Positions 16,956 to 26,013 are shown, counted from the stretch's first letter. The stretch is DNA of 33,447 nucleotides from JAJYIW01 sp036787065 (GCA_036787065.1 DAIQPZ010000010.1:1-33447), one strand, 5' to 3'. Notes: a model not told the origin generated them from the letters alone. Numbers and translations are program-made.

Positions 16956-16985
16956 TTTTTACTCCTCTAAAGATAATAGGCTCAT

Positions 16986-17026
16986 CGGGAATTTCCGTGG
17001 TAAATTCCATTCCACGGCAAATCCCG
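16986..17026. repeat. Hairpin repeat family C, full copy
   Basis: CGGGAATTTCCGTGG (16986-17000) pairs with CCACGGCAAATCCCG (17012-17026) with two mismatches around an 11-base loop. The sequence CCACGGCAAATCCCxAAGA recurs at 33351-33367. It lies downstream of the glycosyltransferase gene and upstream of the PLP enzyme gene, both on the minus strand. Confidence 0.65.
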
Positions 17027-17086
17027 AAGAACCAAATAATAGTCCCGGTAAAGACAATTAAAATCTCATGCCCAGGATTGGGGAAA

Positions 17087-18043
17087 TTATGCTGCCGGGT
17101 TTTCATGCTCGAAATCAGCAGGATCCTGGCTGACGGTGTATAACGGGCGGCCTTTCACCTCATCATAAATTCTGCCAATATATTCGCCCATGATGCCCAA
17201 ACAGATCAACTGCACACCGGAAAACAACATCACTGCCACCAATGTCGTCGCCTGGCCTGCCAATTCTTGATGAAGGGTAAAAAGGCGCAGAAATATAATG
17301 ATCGGGATCAAGATAATGCTGATCACCGCCGATATAAAACCAACATAAGACGCTACCTGCAATGGAAAATACGAAAAACCGGTAACGGCATTTTCAGCCA
17401 AGTGCAGCATTTTCCGCAGCGGATATTTGGTTGACCCGGCAAAACGCGCGACCCGGCGATAGGGAACACCGATCTGGCGAAAACCTGCCCAAGACGACAT
17501 CCCGCGTAAGAAGCGGTGTCTTTCGCGCATGCTGTTCATCACCTTCACAACCCGGCGGTCCAACAGGCGAAAGTCGCCACTATCCATAGGGATCTTAACT
17601 TCTGTGATCCGGTAGATCGTCCGATAGAACAAGGATGCTGTCATCTTCTTGAACCAAGTTTCGCCTTCTCGTTCTATGCGCACCGCGTAAACCACCTGGT
17701 AACCTTCTCGCCATTTGGCGATTAATTCTAGAATCACTTCGGGCGGATCCTGCAAGTCGGCGTCGATCACGATCACCGCATCACCCCGACTGTAATCCAT
17801 CCCAGCCGTAACCGCGATCTGGTGGCCAAAATTACGCGCAAAAATTACCGGCCGGACGTGGCTGTCCTCCTGGGCCATTTCACGGATGATATCGGTCGAG
17901 CCATCCTGTGAACCATCATCAACCAGGATAAATTCCCATTCGTCGCCCGTTTTTTCAAAGATCATCTTGATGCGTCGGTATAACTCGGGTAAACATTCAG
18001 ATTCATTGAAGATAGGTGCAATCACAGTGAAAGTTGGCTTCAT
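17087..18043 (-). CDS. Polyprenyl-phosphate glycosyltransferase, GT2 family (GtrB/DPM1-like)
   Basis: A 318-residue membrane-bound family 2 glycosyltransferase that probably moves a sugar from an NDP-sugar to a polyprenyl phosphate on the cytoplasmic face. The GT-A domain has APIFNESE at 9-16, LVDDGSQDGS at 40-49 and the metal-binding DADLQDPP at 94-101. FRLLDRRVV near 158-166 is also typical of this branch. Two C-terminal transmembrane helices (about 230-255 and 265-290) are followed by GEYIGRIYDEVKGRPLY, the hallmark tail of GtrB-like enzymes. AGGAAG precedes the ATG. No flippase or acceptor-specific transferase lies next to it, so the glycan is unknown. Confidence 0.92.
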   Translation of the reverse strand: MKPTFTVIAPIFNESECLPELYRRIKMIFEKTGDEWEFILVDDGSQDGSTDIIREMAQEDSHVRPVIFARNFGHQIAVTAGMDYSRGDAVIVIDADLQDPPEVILELIAKWREGYQVVYAVRIEREGETWFKKMTASLFYRTIYRITEVKIPMDSGDFRLLDRRVVKVMNSMRERHRFLRGMSSWAGFRQIGVPYRRVARFAGSTKYPLRKMLHLAENAVTGFSYFPLQVASYVGFISAVISIILIPIIIFLRLFTLHQELAGQATTLVAVMLFSGVQLICLGIMGEYIGRIYDEVKGRPLYTVSQDPADFEHENPAA

Positions 18044-18077
18044 TTCTTCCTAGTCCATTTGTTCGAAAAAAAATAAC

Positions 18078-18188
18078 ATAAGTACTTAGCGTTGGGGTGA
18101 AAGTTCCCGAATTTGAGGTACTTGCGGGTGCGAAGCATCCGCAAGTACCTCAAATTCGGGTCTTTTTCACTCAAGCCTAAGCAGTTAC
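18078..18188 (+). repeat. 111-bp palindromic element, family A, copy 3
   Basis: Spans ATAAGTACTTAGCG to AAGCCTAAGCAGTTAC, again 111 bases. The core stem has 26 pairs with one wobble (18106-18131 with 18135-18160; loop GAA). The right arm is followed by TCTTTTTC. The outer sequences on the two sides are imperfect inverted repeats of each other. It fills most of the gap between threonine synthase and the glycosyltransferase. Confidence 0.88.
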
Positions 18189-18202
18189 AAAAATATAACA
18201 AC

Positions 18203-19456
18203 TTATAGCTTGAGATGCTTTTTGAGCGCAGGCAGGGTCGGCTCAATGATCGGCGCCGGTTGAACAGCCTGCATGGCAGCCCGCACATCTTTAAGACCAC
18301 TACCGGTGTTTAACACCAACACGGGATCTTCCGCGTGGATCAGTCCGCGTTCTAATGCCTGGCGTAAACCGGCATAAGCTGTGGCGCCCGCTGGTTCGGC
18401 AAATAATCCATAAGGGCCCAATTCTGCAATCGCTTTTAGAATATCTTCATCTTTAACTTTTAGATAGGTCCCATCCGTCTGGCTGGCAGCGCGCACAGCC
18501 CTGACCCCATCCCTCGGCAGGTCGACGGAAATGCTATCTGCGATAGTCTGAGAGGATACCGGTTGGATGGTCTCACTGCCCGCCAGGAACGCATTTGCGA
18601 TGGCGGCGGATCCCTCCGCCTGGACCCCAAATAACCGCGGCATCTGGTCCAACCAGCCTAACGCCTGCAAGTCTTTAAACCCCTTATGAATCCCAGAAAT
18701 GATATTCCCATCCCCAACCGGGATAAAAACCACCAGTGGGCGTTTCAGATCAGGTCTGGGCAATAGGACACTTTCCCAAATTTCAAAAGCCGCCGTCTTT
18801 TTCCCCTCAGCGGTAAACGGATTATAGCCGGTGTTCCGGCAGTACCAGCCAAATTCATGAGACGCCTCGATGGCGAGGTCAAAAGCCTGGTCATAATTCC
18901 CATCCACCAGGATCACCTGCGCGCCATACACCAGAAGCTGGGCTACCTTAGCCTGGGGCGCTGTCTTTGGCGCAAAAATTATGGCGGGCTGGCCAAGCGC
19001 GGCAGACATACCAGCCAGGGCCGCCCCCGCGTTACCCGTTGAGGCGGTGACGACAATATCGGCTTTAATTTCCTGCGCCCGAGCCACCACCACCGCACTG
19101 GCCCTGTCTTTAAAAGAAGCGGTCGGGTTGCGTCCTTCGTCTTTGATCCATAATTCCTTAAGACCCAGCCGGTCGGTCAGACGTTGAAATGAATAAAGAG
19201 GGGTCCATCCTGCCAGATGGATCGGTGTGCCCATCCCCCCTGGGTCGCTAACCGGCAAAATGGCCAGGTAGCGCCAGAGTGATGGCTCAGAACTGGATAT
19301 GATGTCTTTAATCGACTTGTGCCGCTTGATCCTGGCATAATCCAGGATAATATCCAGGTTACCGCCATCTTTGGGACAGTTGTATGTCACCTCTCCTGGG
19401 GCATAAGTCGCGCCGCACAGTGAGCAAACATAATGATCGAACTTGGGTTGCACCAT
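18203..19456 (-). CDS. thrC: Threonine synthase
   Basis: A PLP enzyme of 417 residues converting O-phosphohomoserine to threonine. An N-terminal zinc-ribbon-like segment has C11, C14 and C27 (YVCSLCGATYAPGEVTYNCP), as in many prokaryotic threonine synthases. The Schiff-base lysine is K116 in NPTASFKDRAS, and STGNAGAALAG near 139-149 binds the cofactor and substrate. Two starts compete: TTG at 19471 and ATG at 19456, which has GAGG only three bases upstream; I use the ATG. It lies 35 bases downstream of the ABC permease pair on the same strand, so it may share its transcript, although no functional link is obvious. Confidence 0.9.
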   Translation of the reverse strand: MVQPKFDHYVCSLCGATYAPGEVTYNCPKDGGNLDIILDYARIKRHKSIKDIISSSEPSLWRYLAILPVSDPGGMGTPIHLAGWTPLYSFQRLTDRLGLKELWIKDEGRNPTASFKDRASAVVVARAQEIKADIVVTASTGNAGAALAGMSAALGQPAIIFAPKTAPQAKVAQLLVYGAQVILVDGNYDQAFDLAIEASHEFGWYCRNTGYNPFTAEGKKTAAFEIWESVLLPRPDLKRPLVVFIPVGDGNIISGIHKGFKDLQALGWLDQMPRLFGVQAEGSAAIANAFLAGSETIQPVSSQTIADSISVDLPRDGVRAVRAASQTDGTYLKVKDEDILKAIAELGPYGLFAEPAGATAYAGLRQALERGLIHAEDPVLVLNTGSGLKDVRAAMQAVQPAPIIEPTLPALKKHLKL

Positions 19457-19506
19457 AATCCTCTTTTCCAAAATAACTTTTTGCTATTAAGTAAAATTAC
19501 CACTAA

Positions 19507-20472
19507 TTAACCACGTTCACCGCGGATGTAAGGTAATCCCAATGCGGCTGGCGTTCCAAGCCGTTTACGCACAGCCTCACGAGAACCGATCACCAGAACG
19601 ATAATGGTAAAAGCATAGGGCAGCATCTGTAGGAAAAAGCCAAAATACGGGTTGTAATAAAACGGATTGGCCAAACCCAATAACGTGGTCGGACCCTGGA
19701 TATCCAGGATCAGACGGCGTAAAGCCCCAAAGGCATAGGAGCCAAAGGCAGCCCGTAAGGGATCCCATTGAGCAAAGATCACCAACCCCACTGCGATCCA
19801 TCCCTGTCCGGCAGTGGTCTGATCGCTGAACCATCCGGGGGATATTGCCAGGCTTAAACTCGCGCCAGATAAGCCGGCCATCATCCCTCCCACAAACACG
19901 TAAATATAACGCATAAGGAAGACATTGATCCCCAGGGCATCCGCGGCCGCCGGATATTCGCCAATGGCGCGCAAGTGCAGCCCTGGACGCGTGCGGTTGA
20001 TGAAATACCAGCACAATGGGAAAAGCAGGTAGCCAAAATAGACCAGGATGTTTTGTTTCTCAAAGAAAATGGCGCCAAGGATGGGGATTTTATTGAGCAG
20101 CGGAATGGAGAAAGCGGGCAACAAGGAAATTGCACCGGCTTTGCTCAGGCCTTCGCCAAACACCAGGCTGATCCCGGTTGCCAGAAAAGTTAACGACAAA
20201 CCGCTCACCACCTGATCAGCCTGAAGGGTAATGGTAATAAAGGCATGCACCTGGCTGACCAGACCGCCAGCCAGCATGCCCGCCAGTAACCCCAGCCAGG
20301 GACTGTGAGTCTTAATGGCGACACTGAAGGAAGTCATTGCCCCCAGCAGCATCATCCCTTCCACGCCCAGGTTCATCACACCCGACCGCTCAGCAAATAT
20401 TTCCCCAAGTGTAGCGAATAATAGGACGGTCCCAAACGCGACACCCGCTTGTAAAACGACCACTAAATCCAT
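19507..20472 (-). CDS. BMP-type ABC importer permease 2 (nucleoside/purine class)
   Basis: A 321-residue inner-membrane permease of the branched-chain/BMP superfamily (YufQ/NupQ-like), with about nine to ten transmembrane helices. FAERSGVMNLGVEGMMLLGA at residues 27-46 is the family signature, and GEYPAAADALGINVFLMRY near 172-190 is the EAA-like loop that contacts the ATPase. It starts two bases after the stop of permease 1, with GAGGAG embedded in that gene's end, so the pair is tightly coupled. With the ATPase and SBP upstream it forms a complete importer, by context for purines, nucleosides or related ureides. Confidence 0.92.
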   Translation of the reverse strand: MDLVVVLQAGVAFGTVLLFATLGEIFAERSGVMNLGVEGMMLLGAMTSFSVAIKTHSPWLGLLAGMLAGGLVSQVHAFITITLQADQVVSGLSLTFLATGISLVFGEGLSKAGAISLLPAFSIPLLNKIPILGAIFFEKQNILVYFGYLLFPLCWYFINRTRPGLHLRAIGEYPAAADALGINVFLMRYIYVFVGGMMAGLSGASLSLAISPGWFSDQTTAGQGWIAVGLVIFAQWDPLRAAFGSYAFGALRRLILDIQGPTTLLGLANPFYYNPYFGFFLQMLPYAFTIIVLVIGSREAVRKRLGTPAALGLPYIRGERG

Positions 20473-20474
20473 GA

Positions 20475-21614
20475 TTACAACTCCTCTGCCTGGCGCACAA
20501 TGCGCACGCGATAACGTAACAGGTAATCACTGGAAATCAAGCATACGAGGATGATCCCCTGGATCAGTTTTGGCACACCGGAGGGTTGGATCTCACGACC
20601 GGCGAGAGTCAGGGCGCCAAATAACACCGATACCAGGATGACTACTAATGGATTCAGTTTTGACAGCCAGGCGATAATGATCCCGGTAAAGCCATAACCG
20701 GATGAGATGGAGCCTTGCAGCCGGTGAACCACACCACTAATTTGTGACATACCCGCCAGACCCGCCAGCGCGCCTGAAAGTAACATTACCAGGACTGTAT
20801 TCCGGCGGATGCTGATCCCGGCATACCGGGCAGCTTCCGGGTTATCCCCAATCAGACGAATTTCATAACCCCATTTGCTTCGGTAAAGGATCAGCCAGAT
20901 AATGATGGCCGCGATCACCCCAAACACCAGACCCAGGTGGGTAGTGAGCCCGCGAAATATGGGGAACTGGCTTCCCAAATCGCTCAAGCGAGGCAGCCAG
21001 GCATTTCTGGGAAACTGGCGTGATTGTTGAAAACCACCTTCCGTCCAGACGGCAAAGATGAAAAAATTATTCCACGAGATGGCAATATAATTCAACATCA
21101 GGGTGGAAATGACTTCATTGACATTAAAAAAAGCCTTAAGAATGCCAGGGATCAAACCCCAGATCGCTCCGCACAGCATACCCGCACCGACCATGGTAAT
21201 GATAAATAACCAGGCGGGCGCCTTATCTGGCAGCAGGGGAATGAGGACTACCGCGCTTGCGCCAAACGCGCCAATAAACAGTTGGCCTTCCGCGCCAATA
21301 TTCCACAGGCGCATGCGAAAGGCCAGGGCACAGGCCAGGCCGACCAGGATCAACGGGGTCGCCATCACCAAGGTATCCGAAAAAACACCCAGGCTGCCAA
21401 ATGACGCATCGGCAATGTGCGCATACGTTTTCCAGGGATCGCTGCCCACCATCACCAGGATAATCGCACCGATAATCAAAGCCACAAGAACCGCGCCAAG
21501 TGATAATAAAGGAGACAACCACCAGGGGTTATCAGCCAAACGGGGTTCAAATCTCACACTGAACGGAAAACGGTTTTTCTTTCCCGAAGAAGACGTGGTG
21601 CTAGTTTCAGTCAT
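20475..21614 (-). CDS. BMP-type ABC importer permease 1
   Basis: A 379-residue permease (YufP/NupP-like) with a polar N-terminus of about 40 residues and about nine to ten transmembrane helices. MRLWNIGAEGQLFIGAFGA is the counterpart of the NLGxEG signature in its partner, and GDNPEAARYAGISIRR is the ATPase-contact loop. The ATG at 21614 follows the ATPase stop by one base (TAATATG). An in-frame codon 11 positions earlier would overlap the ATPase gene by 32 bases and is less likely. It pairs with permease 2 to form the membrane channel. Confidence 0.92.
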   Translation of the reverse strand: MTETSTTSSSGKKNRFPFSVRFEPRLADNPWWLSPLLSLGAVLVALIIGAIILVMVGSDPWKTYAHIADASFGSLGVFSDTLVMATPLILVGLACALAFRMRLWNIGAEGQLFIGAFGASAVVLIPLLPDKAPAWLFIITMVGAGMLCGAIWGLIPGILKAFFNVNEVISTLMLNYIAISWNNFFIFAVWTEGGFQQSRQFPRNAWLPRLSDLGSQFPIFRGLTTHLGLVFGVIAAIIIWLILYRSKWGYEIRLIGDNPEAARYAGISIRRNTVLVMLLSGALAGLAGMSQISGVVHRLQGSISSGYGFTGIIIAWLSKLNPLVVILVSVLFGALTLAGREIQPSGVPKLIQGIILVCLISSDYLLRYRVRIVRQAEEL

Positions 21615-21615
21615 A

Positions 21616-23172
21616 TTATTTCGCACCTGGCGCTTGAATTTGCTCAAGGCGCGAACCTGTCATCATCTGACCGATTTCTTCGATATCCCCATCGGTGACT
21701 TCACCCATAATCTGGCCTTCATACATCACATAAATCCGGTCGCTCAAGGTGAGCAGTTCTTCCAATTCTTCAGACACTAATAATATCGCGGCGCCAGCCT
21801 CGCGCTGGGCCAATAACAACCGGTGAACACCCTCAATAGCGCCAACATCCAGGCCGCGCGTTGGCTGCATGGCAATCATCAAGGTCGGCTGCGAAGAAAT
21901 TTCACGGGCCAGGATCACCCGCTGCAGGTTGCCACCTGACAACAAACGGACGGGTGTATTGATGGATGGGGCGATAATATCGTAAGCCAGCTTCAACTGC
22001 GTGGCATATTGCTCAGCAGCTTTGGCATCCAATAACCAGCCTTTGCCAATCGGTGACCGGTTGTATTTTTTCATAATCACGTTATCCGTGATGTTCAAAT
22101 TAGGGGCAGTACCCACATGGGTGCGGTCCTCGGGAATATGCGACACGCCCAAACGGATACCAAGCCAGGTAGGCTGATTGGTCATGTCTTCGTCCTGGAC
22201 GATAATTTGTCCCCCCGTACTGCGCCGTAACCCGGTAAGCACATCGGCAAGCTCGCGCTGGCCATTTCCGGCCACGCCTGCCAGCCCAACGATTTCACCT
22301 GCCTTGACCTGAAGATTGACCCCGCGTAAAGCCTTCAAACCCTTATCATTTTCAGCCTGTAAATCTTTGACTGACAAAACCACCTGTCCGGCTTTGACTT
22401 CATTTTTTGTCACGGTAAACAACACTTCCCGCCCTACCATTAATCGCGCCAGATCGGCCAGGGTGACATTGGCTGGTTCAATGCCAGAAGCGGTTACTTT
22501 TCCTCTCCTTAACACCGTCACCTGGTCGGCAATTTCCATAATTTCATGCAGTTTGTGGCTGATAAAGACAATGGATTTTCCATTTGCTACCATCGCCCTC
22601 AGGGTTTTGAACAAGCTCGCAACCTCGACCGGCGCCAAAACTGCGGTAGGCTCATCCATAATAAGGATGTTTGCCCCGCGATAGATCATTTTCAATAATT
22701 CGACCCGCTGCTGCTCGCCAACCGATAGCTGCCAGACTTTCGCTTTGGGATCGACGTCTAACCCAAATTGCATACCTAAATCGGATACCTTCTGGTCATA
22801 TTCCGTTAAACGCATTCTGAATTTCGGTTTATCGAGGCCCAGCAAGATATTTTCTGTCACAGTTTGGGAAGGCACCAGCATAAAATGTTGGTGGACCATA
22901 CCGATCCCGGCATTAATCGCCTGGCGGGGTGAATGAAAATCCACCGGGCTGCCGTTCACCAGGATCGTACCCGCATCTGGCCGGTATAAACCCGCCAGGA
23001 TATTCATCAGCGTGCTCTTACCCGCGCCATTCTCTCCCAGGAGGGCGTGAATGCTGCCCTGGGTTAAACTAAAATCGACATGATCGTTCGCCACTACCCC
23101 TGGAAAGCGTTTAACAATTCCCTTCATGCTCACCACAATGGGTGGATCACTTTTTTCTGTGGATAAGTTCAT
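21616..23172 (-). CDS. BMP-type ABC importer ATPase (two nucleotide-binding domains)
   Basis: A 518-residue double ATPase of the sugar/nucleoside importer class (YufO/NupO, RbsA-like). Domain 1: Walker A GENGAGKST at 46-54, signature LSVGEQQR and Walker B LIMDEPTAVL. Domain 2 begins near 265. Its P-loop is replaced by GVAGNGQRELADVL, as usual in this family, and it has LSGGNLQR and AMQPTRGLDVG. It energises the two permeases encoded immediately downstream. A strong hairpin between it and the SBP gene probably lowers its expression relative to the binding protein. Confidence 0.94.
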   Translation of the reverse strand: MNLSTEKSDPPIVVSMKGIVKRFPGVVANDHVDFSLTQGSIHALLGENGAGKSTLMNILAGLYRPDAGTILVNGSPVDFHSPRQAINAGIGMVHQHFMLVPSQTVTENILLGLDKPKFRMRLTEYDQKVSDLGMQFGLDVDPKAKVWQLSVGEQQRVELLKMIYRGANILIMDEPTAVLAPVEVASLFKTLRAMVANGKSIVFISHKLHEIMEIADQVTVLRRGKVTASGIEPANVTLADLARLMVGREVLFTVTKNEVKAGQVVLSVKDLQAENDKGLKALRGVNLQVKAGEIVGLAGVAGNGQRELADVLTGLRRSTGGQIIVQDEDMTNQPTWLGIRLGVSHIPEDRTHVGTAPNLNITDNVIMKKYNRSPIGKGWLLDAKAAEQYATQLKLAYDIIAPSINTPVRLLSGGNLQRVILAREISSQPTLMIAMQPTRGLDVGAIEGVHRLLLAQREAGAAILLVSEELEELLTLSDRIYVMYEGQIMGEVTDGDIEEIGQMMTGSRLEQIQAPGAK

Positions 23173-23218
23173 GTCTTCTCGTAAAGAAACGCGTTGTAAA
23201 ATCTACGGATAATATTTG

Positions 23219-23254
23219 ATCCCCCCTCTTCGTTCGAATAAGAAGAGGGGGGAT
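23219..23254 (-). terminator. Hairpin between SBP and ATPase genes of the importer
   Basis: A perfect 13-bp stem, ATCCCCCCTCTTC at 23219-23231 with its complement at 23242-23254, ten-base loop. It lies in the 110-base gap between the SBP stop and the ATPase start. On the minus strand the following bases are CAAATATTATCC, so it may be a partial terminator or 3'-end stabiliser that yields excess binding-protein mRNA. Confidence 0.65.
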
Positions 23255-23282
23255 TGTTTATTAAATCTTCAAAGGGTTATTT

Positions 23283-24575
23283 TTATTTGGGCAGCTCAGC
23301 AGTGATTCCTTCAGCCCACCAGTGCATGCAGTACTTGCATTCCAGGCCTTTGGCGCCCGGAGGGAATTGATCCAGGTCAGCCTGTTGGAATTTCTGGCCG
23401 GCCGGGATTATTTCCTTACCCGTATTGTCCTTGATGGGGCCAGAGAAGACATCGAAGCGATTGAACGTTCCGGCCAGCATCTTGGCTAAAGTATCTTTGA
23501 CCATCGTGATCACTTCAGGGGGTAGATCGGACTCACCCTTGGTCAGGGTTTGGCCTTCCATGAAACCATACAGGCCAAGGCTGCCTGAATCGGCGTCAAA
23601 ATAATCAAAGCCCACTTTGTAGGACTTATCCATGACACCCTTGATGACCTTTGCGTAGATCGGACCCCAATTCCAATAGATGGTGGTCAAGCAGCGTTCA
23701 ACTTTGCAGGATCCTTGCCAGTCATAGGTCAGGCCCCATTTGCCCTTTTCTTGGGCAACATCCGCGGGAGCCGGGGTGTCTGCGCCGGTGAAAACAACCT
23801 GCGCGCCAGCATCAAACAAAGAAGCTGCGGCCTGTTTCTCCTGTACCGGGTCGTGCCAGGTGTTAATCCAGCGGACATCCAGGGTGCAGTCCGTGCAGGT
23901 CTTGCGCATGCCCAGGGCAAAAGCGTTGCCAAGGCGTAATTCTTCTGGGATTGGGAAGGTGGCGATGTAGCCTAATTTAGGATTGCCATCTTTCTTTGCC
24001 CGAGCGCCAGCGACCATACCGGCCAGGTATTTCATATCTTCCATGGCGCCAAACAGGTTGCCATAATTCGTGCCGTTAGCCTTATAACCACTGATGTGGA
24101 TAAAAGTGATGTCGGGGAAATCAGTGGCGACGTTGTTCATCGGGTCCATGTAACCAAATGAAGTGCCGAAGATGACATTGAATCCCTTGCGGGCCAGGCT
24201 GCGGAAAACCTGTTCTGAATCTGCATTGTCCACCACGTTTTCAATATATGCAACGTGCACGTTTTGGACATTTTGACCAAGATAGGTCAAGCCGTCAAAA
24301 TGGGCTTGGGACCAACCACCGTCATCATGCGGCCCTAAGAGCACAAAGGCTACATTGAATTTACCTTGTACAATATCGGGGATCTGGTAATTCGCAGCGG
24401 CGGGTGCAGTCGTGGCAGTTGCGGCAACAGCAGGAGCGGTCGTTGCCGTTGCGGCGGTAGCGGGGGCGCTCGTGCCTACGGGGGCAGGGGTGGTTGCGGT
24501 TGAGGTGCATGCGGTGAGAATCATTACTACAATCAGCACCAGGGAGAGACTACGCCAACTCAAACTAGTTTTCAT
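23283..24575 (-). CDS. BMP-family substrate-binding lipoprotein
   Basis: A 430-residue extracytoplasmic binding protein. The signal peptide is KTSLSWRSLSLVL..., with lipobox LTAC and lipidated C23. A low-complexity Ala/Thr/Pro linker, including two near-identical TATTAPA units, spans about 24-62. The PBP1 fold follows, with FNVAFVLLGPHDDGGWSQAH near 74-93, typical of the BMP/PnrA superfamily. Six cysteines (KTCTDC, GSCKVERC and LECKYC) could form disulfides. GGAGGAG before the ATG gives strong initiation. It heads the importer unit. Family members bind purine nucleosides or related compounds; the ligand here is inferred from the neighbouring purine/ureide genes. Confidence 0.92.
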   Translation of the reverse strand: MKTSLSWRSLSLVLIVVMILTACTSTATTPAPVGTSAPATAATATTAPAVAATATTAPAAANYQIPDIVQGKFNVAFVLLGPHDDGGWSQAHFDGLTYLGQNVQNVHVAYIENVVDNADSEQVFRSLARKGFNVIFGTSFGYMDPMNNVATDFPDITFIHISGYKANGTNYGNLFGAMEDMKYLAGMVAGARAKKDGNPKLGYIATFPIPEELRLGNAFALGMRKTCTDCTLDVRWINTWHDPVQEKQAAASLFDAGAQVVFTGADTPAPADVAQEKGKWGLTYDWQGSCKVERCLTTIYWNWGPIYAKVIKGVMDKSYKVGFDYFDADSGSLGLYGFMEGQTLTKGESDLPPEVITMVKDTLAKMLAGTFNRFDVFSGPIKDNTGKEIIPAGQKFQQADLDQFPPGAKGLECKYCMHWWAEGITAELPK

Positions 24576-24929
24576 TTCTACTCCTCCGAAATACTATCTA
24601 GATTAGAACACCATATTAAACACACGAATAAGGGATTGGGCGATCTGTCACCTCCTTCCAATCGGTAAAAAGGCTGCTAAGAATATGGCAACTTTCCCAG
24701 TGATATCCGCCCACCTCTTACTGGTTGTTCCGTTGCAGGGATCCTAAAGCATTGTATAAAATATGTGATCGGTGTTATTTTACCTTAAATCAATCCGATT
24801 CATTTATGAAAAATGAGGTTCTTCAGGATTTTCCATAGAATATGCTCCATTTGGGGTATGCGTCTGCATACGCATACCCCAAAAGCAGGGTTTCACCGAG
24901 TAAATTCCAAATAAACCTCAAATGAAAGG
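24576..24929. other. 354-bp intergenic leader region of the importer
   Basis: No gene is apparent. On the minus strand it should hold the importer promoter. An A/T-rich stretch with TATACAAT near 24756-24763 is a weak -10 candidate without a good -35 box. A full Shine-Dalgarno-like AAGGAGGTGA lies near 24650-24659 but is not followed by a credible start codon at normal spacing, so it may be part of a folded leader. The family B hairpin is at 24850-24883, toward the carbamate kinase end. I see no known riboswitch motif. Confidence 0.5.
24850..24883. repeat. Hairpin repeat family B, copy 1
   Basis: A perfect 14-bp stem, TTTGGGGTATGCGT at 24850-24863 with its complement at 24870-24883, six-base loop. 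The same stem sequence recurs in a longer form at 30524-30569. It lies 46 bases downstream of the carbamate kinase stop (minus strand). Confidence 0.85.
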
Positions 24930-25877
24930 TTAAGGCACAATCCAGGTACCCGTTTCACCGGCCAATGCACGGCTGATATTTTTCGGGTCGGTAATCAAAG
25001 CCTGTTTGCCGCCGCGCTCAAGGAAACGGAGGATTGCCTGGATTTTGGGCAGCATGCTCCCTTTCGCAAAATGACCTTCTGAGATATAGGCCTTTGCTTC
25101 TTCCACGTTCATCCGGTCAAGCCATTTTTGGCCCGGTTTATTAAAGTTTATCGCCACTTTTTCAACTGCCGTTGAAATGATAAACAGATCCGCATTAATC
25201 ATGGTGGCCAACAAAGATGAGCCAAAGTCCTTATCGATCACGGCTTCAACCCCGATCAGCTTGCCATTCTCATCTTCAATGACCGGGATACCGCCTCCGC
25301 CCACGCCGACCACCACAAATCCGGCATTAATTAACGACTTAATCGCATCGGCTTCAACGATCTTTTGAGGAATGGGTGAGGCTACCACCCGCCGCCAGCC
25401 CCGACCGGCGTCTTCTACCACCGTCCACCCTTCTTTTGACGCCCGTTCCTTCGCCAGTTTCTCTTCCATGAAAGATCCAATGGGTTTAGACGGGTTTTGG
25501 AAAGCCATGTCATTCCGGTCAACCACCGTTTGGGTGACGATGGAGGCGCATTTCTTATCCATTTTTCGGTTTAGAAACTCATTATAGAGCGCTTGCTGGA
25601 ACATATAACCGATGGCTCCCTGGCTATCGGCGCCGCAGAAATCTAATGAAACTTCATGCAGCTCGTGACGAGATAGTTCTGAACGACGTAATATAAAACC
25701 GACTTGCGGACCGTTGCCATGGGTAACTACGACATCCCATCCCCGTTCGATCATATCCGCGATATGATGCATTGATTCCATGGCTGCTGCAATCTGATCC
25801 GGAATGGTCTTATGAGTCTCATCCTTAATCAAGGAATTTCCACCTACCGCAACAACTGCAACACCTTTTTTTTCCAT
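24930..25877 (-). CDS. arcC: Carbamate kinase (YqeA/ArcC type)
   Basis: A 315-residue amino-acid-kinase-fold enzyme. In the catabolic direction it makes ATP, CO2 and ammonia from carbamoyl phosphate. VAVGGNSLI at 10-18 is the N-terminal phosphate loop, VVTHGNGPQVG near 49-59 is the carbamate-binding loop, and VGVGGGGIPVI near 208-218 is the second Gly loop. Length is typical. With the two carbamoyltransferases upstream on the same strand it completes a phosphorolytic ATP-yielding route as in YgeW/YqeA, oxamate or arginine-deiminase systems. A 116-bp repeat separates it from the YgeW-like gene. No arcA (arginine deiminase) is nearby, which favours ureide over arginine catabolism. Confidence 0.95.
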   Translation of the reverse strand: MEKKGVAVVAVGGNSLIKDETHKTIPDQIAAAMESMHHIADMIERGWDVVVTHGNGPQVGFILRRSELSRHELHEVSLDFCGADSQGAIGYMFQQALYNEFLNRKMDKKCASIVTQTVVDRNDMAFQNPSKPIGSFMEEKLAKERASKEGWTVVEDAGRGWRRVVASPIPQKIVEADAIKSLINAGFVVVGVGGGGIPVIEDENGKLIGVEAVIDKDFGSSLLATMINADLFIISTAVEKVAINFNKPGQKWLDRMNVEEAKAYISEGHFAKGSMLPKIQAILRFLERGGKQALITDPKNISRALAGETGTWIVP

Positions 25878-25897
25878 ATCCTGATCCCTTTTTTGAT

Positions 25898-26013
25898 AAG
25901 AATGTCATTGCGAGCCGTCCGCTTTGGGACGGCGAAGCAATCTGATTGCTGCAATCTCATCAGCGATTTCCAGATTGCTTCGTTCGCAAAGCCTCGCTCG
26001 CAATAACATTCTT
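25898..26013. repeat. 116-bp ATTGCGAG-type inverted-repeat element
   Basis: Terminal inverted repeats AAGAATGTCATTGCGAG (25898-25914) and CTCGCAATAACATTCTT (25997-26013) match at 16 of 17 positions. Inside, GAAGCAATCTG pairs with CAGATTGCTTC. This is the common dispersed palindromic element of the form GTCATTGCGAG...GAAGCAATC found in many bacterial genomes, probably a MITE. It sits between the carbamate kinase and YgeW-like genes. Confidence 0.85.

Noticed and set aside
8141..18188. Family A palindromes as simple intrinsic terminators
   Set aside because: Only one strand has a U-run after the stem, and copies 2 and 3 have it on the plus strand, where no gene ends. The conserved outer ends and constant 111-bp length also go beyond a terminator.
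24600..24660. A short upstream reading frame after AAGGAGGTGA in the importer leader
   Set aside because: The only candidate, GTG inside the ribosome site itself, has no proper spacing and gives about 11 codons. The evidence is too weak to call it.
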